From NCBI GenBank assembly GCA_010093605.1, contig MU004185.1:1199334-1263333 (forward strand): a DNA stretch of 64,000 nucleotides. The letters run 5' to 3'. Within the stretch, counting starts at the first letter, position 1. The number at the start of each line of letters is the position of its first letter. The notes below the pieces were generated by a model, which was given only the letters and a program-made list of their open reading frames with translations, was not told the origin of the DNA and ran no database searches. The stretch comes from Lophium mytilinum. Taxonomy: Eukaryota; Ascomycota; Dothideomycetes; Mytilinidiales; Mytilinidiaceae. Position numbers and translations under genes: made by a program. Positions 33,415 to 45,402 of this stretch are shown one piece after another.

Positions 33415-36400
33415 CTAATCGTCGTCATCCCCCACATCATCCACTCCCAACCACTTTGCCCTACACTTGACCGCTTCCGTCCTCACCAACCGCTTTCTAT
33501 CATCCAACGCGCCCGTCAACCGCTTGATCACCTGCCTCCGATATGGCAGCACGATCTCCGTCCTTAGCGACGCCGGAACCTGCGCCAGACACTTCAGCGC
33601 CACCGCTCGAACCCGCGCCGGATCCTGCAACACCCCTTTTGCACCTGCCGCAGGAACCTTGCCTACAGCTGGCGCGGCAATGTTCAACAGCCGCGTGATC
33701 AAACTCCCAACATGCCCTTCGACCGCCTTCGGCAAGTCGGTCAGCAGCATCTCCAGCATGTCCAGCGCAGCCTCTTTCACTACCTCTTCACCCTTTAGAT
33801 CGAGGCTCTGCAAAAGAAGCGGCGCTAGTGTTTCCAATTCCTCTTTGACGACGGCGAACGGAACCCATCGCAGAATGCCGCTTAGTGCGATGAGGTAGTT
33901 TGGTTTCGTCTCTGCGTCCGCTTCTCGGACTCTGGTTGCGATTTCGGGGACTAGGAGCGTGAACACCTTTTGCTTATGGAGGCCGGAGATCGTGCAATGG
34001 TTCTGCTTTGTCAGCAGGTCGTCTGGCTGTAGTAGGGTCGCGAAGCCGTGTGCAAAGAGCTTGCCGAGGTTTTGGTCGGAGAGGAAAGCGAGGAGAGGAG
34101 GGAACAAGGTGTTGAGAAGCGGGCTGTTCCTAAGCACTAGGCCTTTCAGAATCGAGAAGATGACGCGGACGGATGATGAGTTTAGGGTTCGCGGATCGAC
34201 CAGCCCACTTGGGGGCGAGAAGATTGGTTCGATGATCTGTTTGAGAGCTGCAGTTGAAATGAATTTGTTGACGATGAGGGAAATTTGGCAGAGTGAGGCA
34301 GCGCGAACTGGAAGAGAGAGAGACGACTGCTCTGAGAAGCTTATAAGAGCATGTAGAAGGCTTTGTGGGTCACTAGGTAGTGGTACGTCTCTTCGGAAAG
34401 CGGCTAGGAGATGGGCGGAAATCACTGTCCACTTCGTCTGCTGAGGAGTACAGTCGAGGCTGAATGGGGGCAGGTCGCTCTGAGAAAGCTCACTCGAAAG
34501 AGTGTAAGTTGAACTTGCTATTGGAACTTGCGAGGCGCTGGGCTGCGATCGGATGGTGATGTTGCATATTCGCCCAACAAGGTCCAACGTAGATTCGTTG
34601 TCGAATGCTAGTTGAAGGGCTGGATCCGTGCTAGAGACTTGCGAAATGAGTGGTACGACAATAGCTTGGTAATGCGGAGAGGTTTCTTTCGCTTGCCCGA
34701 CTTTGTATGACCCCTGGGTAAGTGCGTACAGAATGGCAGTCATCAATGCTCTAAGATAGGCTGACGAAGCCCCCTGGTTGATTGCCGCATTAAGCTTGTT
34801 TTTGAGCCTTAAAATTACGGTATCGAAGACTGCCGCTTCGCTGCCGAGTTTTGCGAATGCCTCGAGGATTGGAATATAGCTGAGAGATCCATACACGTCA
34901 TTATCGGGTAATTCCGCCATGAAAGCTGGGAACGCTCTATCCACCACCAACTGTGGTTTCTGGTGAGCAATCTCAAGGAGGCCATTGATCGCAGCTGATT
35001 TCATATCATCGTTGCCATGCGATTCCTCTGTAATAACCACGTCGTGGAAGAGTTGGATTATTCTGGTGATTTCTTCGTCTTTGAGAAGTTGCCGAACTTT
35101 TGTGGATTGGAGTAATCCGTTTAGGCATACCACACGAAATGAGACTTCCTTGATCGGCGCTGTGGTGAGTCCGTTGATCATTAATTGAAGAGCCTGCTCA
35201 TTGAACTTGCTCAACGTATTGCTCGCAGGATCGACGTCGGCTTTTTTACTCAAGTACCGCCACTCTCCGAAGACTTTTGAATTAGCTTCCACTAATTTCA
35301 CGTATACCTCAAGCAAGCCCCTTCTCTTTGCGATCGTATCGGCAGTCTGGAAGAGCGTGAATAGGGTTGGAAGAACAATGGCCAAGATAATGTTTGTGAC
35401 TTCTGGGGAAACACTCGAGAGTTGATATAGTATCTGGCCTGTTGCTTGTGACTGCTTTGTGGGAGCGTCTTCGAGGTGCTCGTTGCACTCTTTCGTGACT
35501 GGCCTCAAATAAGCGTTCAAGGAACCGGTGGTACCCTGCGAGAGCGTGCTAGCGATTTCTCCGAGGGCTGTAAGCGCTTCTTGTGCTAAGTCGTCTTCCT
35601 GCGAATTCAAAATCTCGAACTTTAGCGCATCCCAAAGGGTCACTGAATATAACGAAACGGTCCTCGGTCCGTACTCCTTAACACACGAGCTGATGGTCTG
35701 AAGCACGTCACGCTAAAGCATGTTAGCTTCCCGGATGTGGACATCATAATGGAGGCACTGGTATCATACCTTGGTGTTCATAGACGTGGAATCTAGCTTG
35801 TCTAGAAGGGCTGGGAACGAATACGGTGCAAAATCGGCCGTTGATGCAATGCAGTCCCGCAGGCGGTCTTTCAAATCCTGAGCCGTGATCCCGTACGGGT
35901 CGTCAGGCGGTGGTCTGAATGTAATGGGAAAGTAGTTGAAGACGGCGTCGAATAACTCCTAGAGACTTTAGCAATTGCACAAGACATACCCTGGAAACGC
36001 ACCCACCTGAGCATCCGCGCCAATCGTCCACTCAGTCATGGGAACTTTTAGGATGGAAAATACAACCATCAGATTGCGAGGGTCCTTCTCGCCGTCGAAA
36101 TAGGAAATGAAGCGCGACATAAAGTCGGGTGTGGTATCATGTAGAGTTCGTAATGCTCGGCGGAGATCAGCCAAAAAGCCTTGAATATTGATGTTTGAGC
36201 TATTTTCATACCATTTCTATACTTGGCCATCAAGGCATCTATTAGGGTCAGAACCGGATATCTTTCGCTCTGTTGCTTGTACTGTCGTAGTGGGTGGGTG
36301 TTGTTGATCAGTCTATTCTTTTATTAGCATGAATAAGACAGCGTCAGGCTCATTGTACGAACGACTCCGTGACAGCAGTAGCGCGCTCATCATCCCATTT

Positions 36401-36922
36401 CCCACGCTCTTCCAGTGCCATTAATGCCTTTGCGCATGCGCCTAGGCCGTTCCCGTCGTCGGCGATTCGAGAGAGTATGAAGTCGCAAAGTAGGTTTCCT
36501 AGCCCATTGATTCAGTACAGTGCTTTCGATATTTCCGAGAGTATAATATGGGGTAATATAGCAACTCGAGAATGGGCGACATACGCTGGTGTCTCGATAA
36601 CACTTTCGGGGGAACGAAGGATAGCACCTCCGCGAGGTAGGCCATGGCTAGCAGCAGTTAGTATACATTCGTAACATCTTGGAGATATATCGCACCCTTT
36701 CCCCTAATTAACGGTTCCTCATTGTTGATGTATTCCCCCAGCGACTCTATCAACGCGACAAGCTTCAGCTCATTATTCTGGAGTCCTAGGATGCGCGTCA
36801 GTAATTGTCAATCAGAAATGGGAGTCGCATGCTCTCGTACGGGTGGCGGACTGCTCCGCAATGCGCGAGGCCTCCTTCTTGTTCTTGTCAACATCCAACA
36901 GGAAGAGTTGGATATCTGACAT
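33415..36922 (-). CDS. MMS19: MMS19 (MET18), cytosolic iron-sulfur targeting factor, 1035 aa, eight exons
   Basis: Exons (minus) 36841-36922, 36696-36785, 36585-36647, 36363-36498, 36212-36312, 36007-36155, 35770-35958 and 33415-35712; introns of 55, 48, 86, 50, 56, 48 and 57 bases; 1036 codons with stop. HEAT-repeat scaffold of the CIA targeting complex that hands Fe-S clusters to DNA polymerases, XPD/Rad3 and other nuclear enzymes; loss gives DNA-damage and methionine phenotypes. The conserved N-domain signature is clear: [16 protein letters not shown] followed by [19 protein letters not shown] and [13 protein letters not shown]. The rest is alpha-helical HEAT-like, ending [16 protein letters not shown] and an acidic tail. 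The intron at 36156-36211 could be read as a 32-base one, but the 56-base form with a GGCTGAT branch point gives AKYRNALRTLH, the family-like join. Divergent from MTD1. Confidence 0.93.
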
Positions 36923-37235
36923 CCTCACGACGACGCTGGTGGTGTTGAAGCTGGATAATCGCGGGCCAAGAAGTTCAGACTTCGGTGCCTTTTGATGACG
37001 AAAGAATCGCGCGGTTGTGATTCGTTGGAGACGATCCTAGCCGATGTCGCTCAGACGTGGGGCAGAAAAATATTTGAGGCCAGGCGGGTGAATTCATTCC
37101 GCGAGAGCACCCTGGGAATACTTGGGATGGCAACGTCACTTCGAATATGAGGGTCTCTTCTCCATAATCTCTCCTCATCTCTTTCTACTTCTTCACTCTC
37201 CTTCACCCTTATTCGCCTTCCCAATTGCGCCCACC
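36923..37235. promoter_or_regulatory. Divergent promoter shared by MMS19 and MTD1
   Basis: 313 bases between the two start codons. The MTD1 side is CT-rich (TCTCTCCTCATCTCTTTC and more), as in strong constitutive fungal promoters; no TATA box stands out. Confidence 0.5.
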
Positions 37236-38453
37236 ATGTCTGCGCCCGACGCCGATACCCCACATTGCAAGGTCGTGCTGGCCGGAACCATTGCGAAAAG
37301 CCTTCTTGCAGAGGTCGCAGAAGGCCTCAAGCAGATCGAACGGAAACCTTTGCTGGTCGGCTTCCTCTCCAGCGCCGACCCAGCAGCCCGAGTCTACGCC
37401 GAGTGGACAGGAAAGACCTGCCGCGAAAAGTGAGCATGTTCGTGTGTTTCCATCTGCAAGCATAGCGATCATACATCAACCAAAAGCAGAGAACACAACT
37501 AACAGCCTCACCCCAGTGGCTTCGACTTTTTCCTCCGCGAAGTCCCCCGGGACGACCTCGAAGAAGCCCTCATAACCGCCAACACCGACCGCGCCGTCGA
37601 TGGCATCATAGTTTACTACCCCATCTTCGGCAACCGCCAGGACCAATATCTGCAGCAAATCGTCGATGTCTCTAAGGACGTCGAGGGCCTCTCCCACCGC
37701 TACATCTTCAACATGTACCAGAATATCCGCTTCCTCGACTCCCACAACGCGAAGAAGAGCATCCTGCCCTGCACGCCTCTAGCTGTTATCAAGATCCTCG
37801 AGCACTTGCGAGTGTATAACACGATTCTGCCGTATGGGAATAGGCTACATGGGCACACGATCACGGTCATCAATCGCTCGGAGGTGGTGGGACGACCGCT
37901 AGCGGCGCTGCTGGCCAATGATGGGGCGAGGGTGTATAGCGTGGATATCGGGGATGTGCAGCAGTTTCATCGCGGGCAGGGACTCAAGAAGAAGAGGCAT
38001 GAGGTTGTGGAGATGCCCGGGTGGACTCTCGAGAACTGTCTGCCGGTGAGCGATGTGGTCATCAGCGGCGTGCCGGGGGACAGCTATAAGGTCCCTGTGA
38101 ATCTGCTGAGAGAGGGTGCGGTATGCATCAACTTCTCGAGTGAGAGGGTAAGGGCAAAACGTTCAGGGCAATTTCTTTGGGTCCGTGAAAGCTGATATAT
38201 GTGGCACAGAATTTCAGTCCAGAAGTCAAGGAGAAAGCATCGATCTACGTACCGGCCATCGGTAAAGTCACGATTGTTGTTCTTCTAAGAAACCTTCTTG
38301 TAAGATCTCCCGTCTCGCTCTCTACGACTCTACAACGATCTCGTTAACAGCCAATAGAGGATCGTACAAAACCGCATAGAGACTGAATCTGAGCCCGCAA
38401 AAGCGGTAGAAAAGCCAGGTACAGTAGAAGAAGCGGCACCTGCTGCATCGTAG
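37236..38453 (+). CDS. MTD1: NAD-dependent methylenetetrahydrofolate dehydrogenase, 336 aa, four exons
   Basis: Exons 37236-37429, 37517-38147, 38210-38299 and 38358-38453; introns of 87, 62 and 58 bases; 337 codons with stop. Cytosolic enzyme that oxidises 5,10-methylene-THF to 5,10-methenyl-THF using NAD+. Family features: AEWTGKTCREN near 58-66, VDGIIVYYPIFGNRQD, and the Rossmann segment NRSEVVGRPLAALLANDGA followed by RVYSVDIGDV; SDVVISGVPGD lies further on. Length is close to yeast Mtd1 (320), and no cyclohydrolase or synthetase domain is fused, so it is the monofunctional type. The C-terminal tail (EKPGTVEEAAPAAS) is acidic and likely disordered. Tail to tail with the dUTPase gene. Confidence 0.95.
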
Positions 38454-38910
38454 CACTGTAATATACACTTAGAGTTCCCCTTGATACCCCAGCAACCAGA
38501 ACTAGTCTTCTATTGAACTATGTTTCTATAGCAGATATGCTTAGACGTGTACGAAATCCAGATTTGGACGAAAATCGGGTTGTCTTTCACGAGCATACTG
38601 TCTTCTGTGTGTCAAATTGACGCATCACGAGAGGCCGAGTCACCGACTCGGTTCCACGGGGCCCTTGAATAGTGCATGACGTAAGAAGGTATCCCTCAAG
38701 AGTGAAGTTAGATATGCGAAGCTTCTATCAGCTCTCTATAACCCGAACATAAATTTCTTTGTGTGAGTTGATTGGCGTCACAGGGCGCTCTAATTCGATC
38801 TCATCTTAATATAAGCTCGCAATACAAGGCATATTCCATATGCCAACGCCAATCCAGACGTGCCAGTCCCCATCCATATTGCCCAATCCTAACGACTCGT
38901 CTCACACCTC
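38454..38910. terminator. Convergent 3' region between MTD1 and the dUTPase gene
   Basis: 457 bases holding both 3' untranslated regions. Nothing else seen. Confidence 0.4.
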
Positions 38911-39684
38911 CTAAACCCCATTAACCCCAGTAGCGCCCAGCACTCCCCCGAAACCGCCCGTACTACCAAAGCCCCCGGCGCCCCTAACACTCTCCTCCAA
39001 CTTCTCCACTACTACGACCGTTGGCATGAGGATCCGTTCCACAATCAGCTGGGCAATGCGATCGCCCGCCTTGATCTCGAAATCCTCATCTGACAGGTTA
39101 GCCAGCAGCACGATCACCGGGCCGCGGTAATCGGCATCAATCACACCAGCGAGCGTGTCAATGCCATGTTTAGCGGCGAGGCCGGAGCGGGGAGCAATGC
39201 GGGCATCTAGATTACCAATATCAGATTAGGTCTACTATTTGCGCGTCGAAGAGGGGGGTACAGAGGGCCACTCACACGTCCCCACAGGCACGCTGATAGA
39301 GATATCAGTCGCCACTTTCGCCCGTTGCCGCGCTGGCACCACGATATCCGCGCTCGCGTAGAGGTCGTGGCCAGCGCTGAATTCGCTCCCCTTCGTCGGC
39401 GCTTTCGCGCTGCTGCTCAGGAACTGCACTTGTAGTGTTGGTGTCGGTTCTGCCATTGTTGAACCGAGCGCGTGTGTGGGGTGGTGCGTGCCGAGTGATG
39501 TGGTCGCGAGAGGAGTGGGTGTTGCGGTGCCGCTGTCTGAACCGCGGGGGAGGGCGGAGGAGCTGTTGAGGGGGGTGGGATCGATGACTTTGGTTCGTTT
39601 GGGGAGCGGGGAGGATGGGAGGGAGGGCGGTTCGTGGATGATTTCGGCGGCGGGGGTGGAGGCGGAGTCGACGGGGGTGGTCAT
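38911..39684 (-). CDS. DUT1: dUTP diphosphatase, 234 aa, two exons
   Basis: Exons (minus) 39276-39684 and 38911-39206; intron of 69 bases with donor GTGAGT; 235 codons with stop. Hydrolyses dUTP to dUMP and pyrophosphate, keeping uracil out of DNA and feeding thymidylate synthesis. All five motifs of the homotrimeric family are visible: [11 protein letters not shown] (1), [16 protein letters not shown] (2) created exactly by the splice, DADYRGPV (3), [11 protein letters not shown] (4) and [10 protein letters not shown] (5). The core starts near residue 77; before it lies a Pro/Ser/Thr-rich extension with PLPKRTKV, a possible nuclear signal. ATG 39684 gives 234 residues; the internal ATG at codon 77 ([12 protein letters not shown]) would give a protein of standard length, so two forms are possible. 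Confidence 0.95.
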
Positions 39685-41912
39685 GGTGAAAAGAGGAGGG
39701 AGGAATTGCTGGACTATCTTGAGGTGGAGAAAGCGGTGTGGTTGTTGAGAAAATCTGTGGCGCAAGGAAGCGCGACGCGTTTGGGGAGGCGCTGATTGGT
39801 CAATTGGTGGCAACTTGAAGAAAACGAGATTTTGAGCTGGAAATGATGGGGTAACCGACTCTTCAAAGCTTCTTCCAAAGAGTTCGAAACTTCTTGTCCT
39901 TTGGAGGCCATAGATAGGAGTAGTGACTTCCGGCAGTGAAAAGATCACGTGCTCATCATGTGACGTCGAAAGCTCTTAAATATCTTAAGCGCTACCAATC
40001 CTCGATCCTCTTTTAAGAGCTCTTCTAGTTGAAAATATGTCATTATCATCTATATTCGGAACATAGGTATATAGACATCTTCATCCATGCACCCCACGGC
40101 ACCCGCAGCGTTCTCCACACTTGGGCCAAGACTTTCGGGTAGATCATCGTCTAGCCATGCTTCGTGTTCAACCTTCTTGCAACCACCAGCACCTCTTCAA
40201 ATGTTGAATTGAGGTGTCACTCATCACCGTCTAATTCTGATAGCTCTACACCCTTGGCCATGATCCGGTTGAGAACCGAGTGCCCGATTCTAGAAGCCTG
40301 CCAGACCCTCCACGAGAATCTCATTTACGCAGTGCCACGCCGCCACTAAGATTATGTGCATTATCTTCTCACTAACCACAACAGTAGTGCATATTTTGTT
40401 GGTTTCTCGCCTCGGTCTAACATGTTCCGCGGCCTTTACTACCGTACCCAATGGATGTCAAACAACGCTATTCCAATTACAAACTCTACGATCGCGCCAG
40501 GACGTTCTCAAGATCCAGCGTCGCTTTGTGCATCGATGGAGTACCGCCTGACAAGCTCCTAGCATTAGCCCTGGGTCCGGTCTATTCCTCCCACTGTCTG
40601 GGTTTCAGCCCATACCTGAACTCCAACAAATCATGACGTTCGGGGCTTCTCCATGGGGATACTCCGGAACACATCTGTAGCGTCTCCACACCCTCTCCAC
40701 GTTGGCGTCCACTGGGGGGCTGGAAAGGCCCGAGTATGATTGGCAACTGGAGGCTGGCCCTGTACCCATTCCTCTGCACCACTGTGGAGGCTCTGGACTC
40801 CGGCGAGCTACCCAACTGCCGACATTGGAATCATGGAGTTGACTCCAGTTGCATGGATGCACGCGCTAACTCGTCATGGACCGATCTCGAAGCCAAATTT
40901 TGGAAGTCTTCTAGAATTCTTCCATGACTATTCTTGAAAGGTGCAAGCCTGACAAGGAGCAGGTGGTGAGCAGTACTCCATCTAGACCATTTTAGCGGCA
41001 GCCTGCGTCGCAAGCAGTACCACGGGAAGATTCTCGGGCCGGCCAGCAATGGGCTGTCGTCGAGGCTTTACTTCCAAATCTATCTTGAAGAAAGGGACGG
41101 CAAAGCTTCATTGGCAAGAGAGAGTTCAAAAGATCACGGCTACGCCAGTATGCGCACGGTAGGTAACAGGTGATCAGTTTAACCATGACAGCATCGGCAC
41201 TGAAATCGGCCACTTCGGGGCCTCGCTGAGGTAGGTGGCACTTCATTCTGACGATGCAGCTTATTTCCCCGCATCCACTCCCCACATGCATGAGGCTAAA
41301 ACCTCCACCCTCTGGTAGCGCCCGCTCCCCGCCTCTCGTCCTGTCATTTCTTCCGCAATCTTTCCGATATCAGCCTCCAAATCAAAGTAGCCATTCCTTC
41401 TTCATAGTATTCCACGCTTCGTCTAGGGTGCTACTTTTGTACTGTCGTCGATTTTAAACTCAAATGTATGCTCCGTGAACCTACAGTCTCGTACCTGAAT
41501 AAGAACTGCTATTCAAATCAACGGTAACCATAGATGGTAGCGGCGATCTAGTTGATGGCAGGTCACATCGTCATGGTTCGAGCCATCCATGGTTCGTTAG
41601 CGCCACGGAGGCCCATGCCGCGATGGGCCTGGGATCCGTGGTCGCCGTAAACTAGACATGAGTGGCGTCCAGTAAAGGATGGTGCTCCATTCGCCGCGGC
41701 GCACTGCTGTCGTCGCCCGCTGTTAGTGCTTTGGGAGCTCAGACACATACTGCATGTTGAAGGAAACACTATCAACCTACCAAGTACTACATAAACCTCG
41801 TCGGGTCCCCTCTTTTTCTACGACTATCATCAAGTGTCAAGCGCCCTTACTGACGCTATCTGCGCCTACTTGTACCAATAGCTTTGTTGCGCAACCTCTC
41901 AACGAATTCACG
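39685..41912. other. Gene-poor interval of 2.2 kb
   Basis: Promoter of the dUTPase gene at the left (CT/GA-rich) and of the hexose transporter at the right. Frames in between (40164-40349 plus, 40582-40862 minus, 40992-41291 minus) overlap on both strands and show no family, start context or splice continuity. Confidence 0.4.
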
Positions 41913-43731
41913 ATGGGTATCGCGATCAGACCGCCTCCGGGCACACCTGGCTCTGCCCTGCCTGCTATCTTTATCGGTCTCTTCGTCGCATTTGGTGGTG
42001 TTCTTTTCGGGTGGGAACCACAACTTTGAACGCAATCTAAATCTTAGCTGACCATCACTAGATATGATACTGGCACGATCGGCGGAATCCTGGGCATGAA
42101 CTACTGGAGAAAGGAGTTCTCAACCGGCTACATCAACACTAAAGACCACCTCCCCGACGTTACATCCAGCCAATCTTCCGAGATCGTATCTATCCTCTCC
42201 GCCGGAACCTTCTTTGGTGCCCTAACTGCTGCTCGTGAGTATGACTTCCCGTGTAGGAGTCAACCAAATCTGACGAACGAATAGCTGTTGCCGATTTCAT
42301 TGGCAGACGATTGGGACTGATCGCCTGCGTGATAGTCTTCTGCTTGGGTGTCATCCTGCAAACAGCTGCTACGATGATTCCCATGTTCGTTGCCGGCCGT
42401 TTCTTTGCCGGTTATGGCGTCGGAATGATCTCAGCCACAAGTTAGTGCAACGCCACCACCTTTTCCAAAACTCGCACTAACGACAGCAGTCCCTCTTTAC
42501 CAGTCTGAAACATCTCCCAAGTGGATTCGTGGTGCTGTCGTTGGTTGCTACCAGCTTGCTATTACTATTGGTCTCCTGCTAGCCGCTATCGTCGACAATG
42601 CGACAAAGAACCGCAATGATACCGGCTCCTACCGCATTCCAATCGCCGTTCAATTTGCGTGGGCAATCATTTTGGTCACGGGATGCATCTTCCTCCCTGA
42701 GACTCCGCGTTACCTGATCAAGACGGGCAAGCCAGAGAAGGCCGCGAGGTCGCTCTCCAAGCTCCGAAGACTGGACGTCGAGCACCCTGCCCTATTGGAA
42801 GAGTTGGCTGAGATCACTGCCAACCACGAATACGAGCTTTCTCTTGGTAAGGCTACTTACCTCGACTGCTTCAAGGGCAACCTAGGATTCCGCCTCGCCA
42901 CTGGCTGCCTCCTCCAGGCCCTTCAGCAGCTTACGGGTGTGAACTTCATCTTCTACTATGGTACCTCCTTCTTCAAGAACTCCGGCATCTCCAACCCGTT
43001 CGTCGTCAGTCTGATCACTTCTTGCGTCAACACCGGATCGACTTTCCCGGGCCTGTATATGGTTGAGAAATGGGGTCGTCGCCCCCTCCTCCTCTTCGGA
43101 GCCATCGGCATGGCCGTCTGTCAGTTCATCGTTGCTATCACCGGAACCGTTGCTGGTGTGGAGAATCTTGCCGCTCAGAAGGCTTTGATCGCTTTCGTCT
43201 GCATCTACATTTTCTTCTTCGCCTGCTCCTGGGGTCCGGTTGCGTGGGTCGTTACCGGCGAGATCTTCCCGCTCAAGGTTCGCGCGAAGTCTCTCTCCAT
43301 GACCACCGCCTCCAACTGGCTTCTGAATTGGGCAATTGCATAGTGAGTACAACATTTCCCCCTGGCAAACCACCTTTCTAATCCTCCTTAGCGCAACTCC
43401 CTACCTCGTAAACAACGACCCCGGTGATGCCAACCTCGGCTCTAAAGTCTTCTTCATCTGGGGCGGCTGCTGCTTCATCTGCATCTTCTTCGTGTGGGGC
43501 ATGATCTACGAGACCAAAGGTCTTTCCCTCGAGCAAGTCGATGAGCTGTACGCCAAGGTGCCGCATGCGTGGCAGTCGAAGGGCTTTGTGCCTAGTGTCA
43601 GCTTCCAGGATGTCGCGGATGTGCAACACCAGCAGGGCGCACAGCGGAAGATGAGCTTGACCGATTACGAGCAGGAGGCACAGAGGAAGAAGAGTGTGAC
43701 GTACACTGAGGGAAATGAGAAGGAGTATTAG
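41913..43731 (+). CDS. Hexose transporter (MFS sugar porter), 539 aa, five exons
   Basis: Exons 41913-42010, 42062-42234, 42285-42440, 42490-43342 and 43392-43731; introns of 51, 50, 49 and 49 bases; 540 codons with stop. Plasma-membrane sugar importer with twelve helices. Family signatures: YDTGTIGGIL in helix 1, DFIGRRLGL between helices 2 and 3, VPLY-like IPLYQSETSPKWIRG after helix 4, PETPRYLI after helix 6, QQLTGVNFIFYYG in helix 7, KWGRRPLL between 8 and 9, and FPLKVRAKS after helix 10. This spelling groups with fungal glucose/hexose carriers rather than lactose or quinate ones; exact substrate is inference. The tail contains a short duplication (AQRKMSLTDY and AQRKKSVTYT). A long Ser/Lys/Glu C-terminus suggests regulation by ubiquitination. 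Confidence 0.93.
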
Positions 43732-44591
43732 GAGTGCCTGTGGCAGGATAGGAACATTTGAGAGTGAGGGGGGAGAGGGATGCGTTTGTCTAGGGATAGA
43801 CGACTGGTGTATGAGTTTGTTGTTGTCGTTGAAGTGTCTGATAAAGACCACGAGATTATGAATACACGCAATTGGAATTATTTACAACTCCGAACTTCTT
43901 CAATGCTGCTCCTGTTGATGACGTTTAGTTTCGCACCGATCGCATTCAGTCATAGCACTTCACTATTGAGACTCTTAAAACGATCAGCACTCTTTAGAAT
44001 TACCGCGAACCGTTACTTTCAAGACGCTCTCATCGTCGTCAACATTAGCCTTCCTTAATGATCCCCACCATCACACTCCAGCATTACTCCACGCCACTCC
44101 TTCCCATCATACCCCACCAGGAAATATTCTTCGACAACTCCATTGACACGTAGACTCAGACGAGTTTTTTGCGCAGGTCCATGATAAGGCACATAATCTG
44201 AGGTTGCCACCACCACACCTCCATCGGGAGGAGGGAATAGTGTTGTTGATCCCTAATCATGGAAGCTCCGGTCCACCGATTCTGCTCCACCCATACTCCC
44301 CCTCCGCCCACGAAGTCGAGCCATGGTTTTCTCCGTCCGCTTGTGTTGATTACACGACCGCAGACCACCGCTTCTCACTCCATTATACTCTTCGCTTGTC
44401 TGGGTTTGATCCTCAGACTCGAAACCTCCTTGCTGCGTCGAAGAGGCGCGGGGGCAAGGGGGTTTAAGTAGTCTGAGAGAAGATGCTAAGAGGGAGGCAC
44501 GTGGTGGGGCGTGACATGCGATCTTCGGGGATTGTATGCGTGTAATCGGGCTGGGTGGTGGGCGAGAGAAGGAAAGGCGCAGAGCACGTGT

Positions 44592-44640
44592 TCCACGTGA
44601 TTTAGCGCTGAGGGTCTTGCGGAGGGGGTATAAAAACTTC
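44592..44640 (+). promoter_or_regulatory. TATA promoter, copy 1
   Basis: CACGTGA at 44595, GAGGGTCTTG about 15 bases on, then GGGTATAAAAAC and ACTTCTGCTCGAGC. The same order and near-same words occur at 45345. Confidence 0.5.
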
Positions 44641-45344
44641 TGCTCGAGCAGACGATAGGGATCTTAGACAGGGAAGAGAATGGGTTGGAGTTGGAGGATC
44701 AAAATACAAAGCCAATCCGTTCATGGTGTGGTTTGGGTTGTTCAATATCAAGTGAAGCGTGATGCGATGGGGCGCTGGGAGTGGTTGTGTGGTGTCAAAT
44801 CTTCATGGAGCACACGATGGAGTGGCACTGCAGGTGCGGCATTCCGAATGCTATTACTGATAATGGTCATCTCCATCTCGTCCGGTAGTGATCAAAACCT
44901 GCGCAGCACCTCACCACCAACATCCATCCATCACTTCAAAATCATACCTTAACCAAGCACGTCAGCTGCTAACCTTCATCAAGCCTGCAATTAACCAGAC
45001 TCCAAGTCTCATAGCAAGCGCGAACAGCGCGCTTTCCAGCCATCCCAGCCATTTTGAGTCTGTATCGGGTAAGTTGCCCCCAACGGCAAGGAGAAGCCAT
45101 GGCCCACTCAGCATTAATCTTTTACAACGCAAGTCCAGCCAACCTCCTCCATAGATCCAACTCCTGCTTGTTGATAAAATCATAACTCCGTCTCCCTGCT
45201 GACCTCAAACCTAGTCGTAGAAGAAGTTTATATACCCAGACGAAACCCTGCCAAGCCGCGAATCACGCATTGTCCCCGTGACTTTACCAGCACTTCTAAA
45301 GGAGCGCGATTGGTCCGTGGATAGGAGTGAGGTCATGAGGATAA

Positions 45345-45402
45345 CATGTGACTACCCGCAGGAGGGGTCTTGAAGTGGTATAAAAGCACTTCCTTGACGA
45401 GC
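45345..45402 (+). promoter_or_regulatory. TATA promoter, copy 2
   Basis: CATGTGAC, then GAGGGGTCTTG, then GGTATAAAAGC and ACTTCCTTGACGAGC. Spacing from the E-box-like word to TATA is about 33 bases, as in copy 1 (about 35). Confidence 0.5.
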
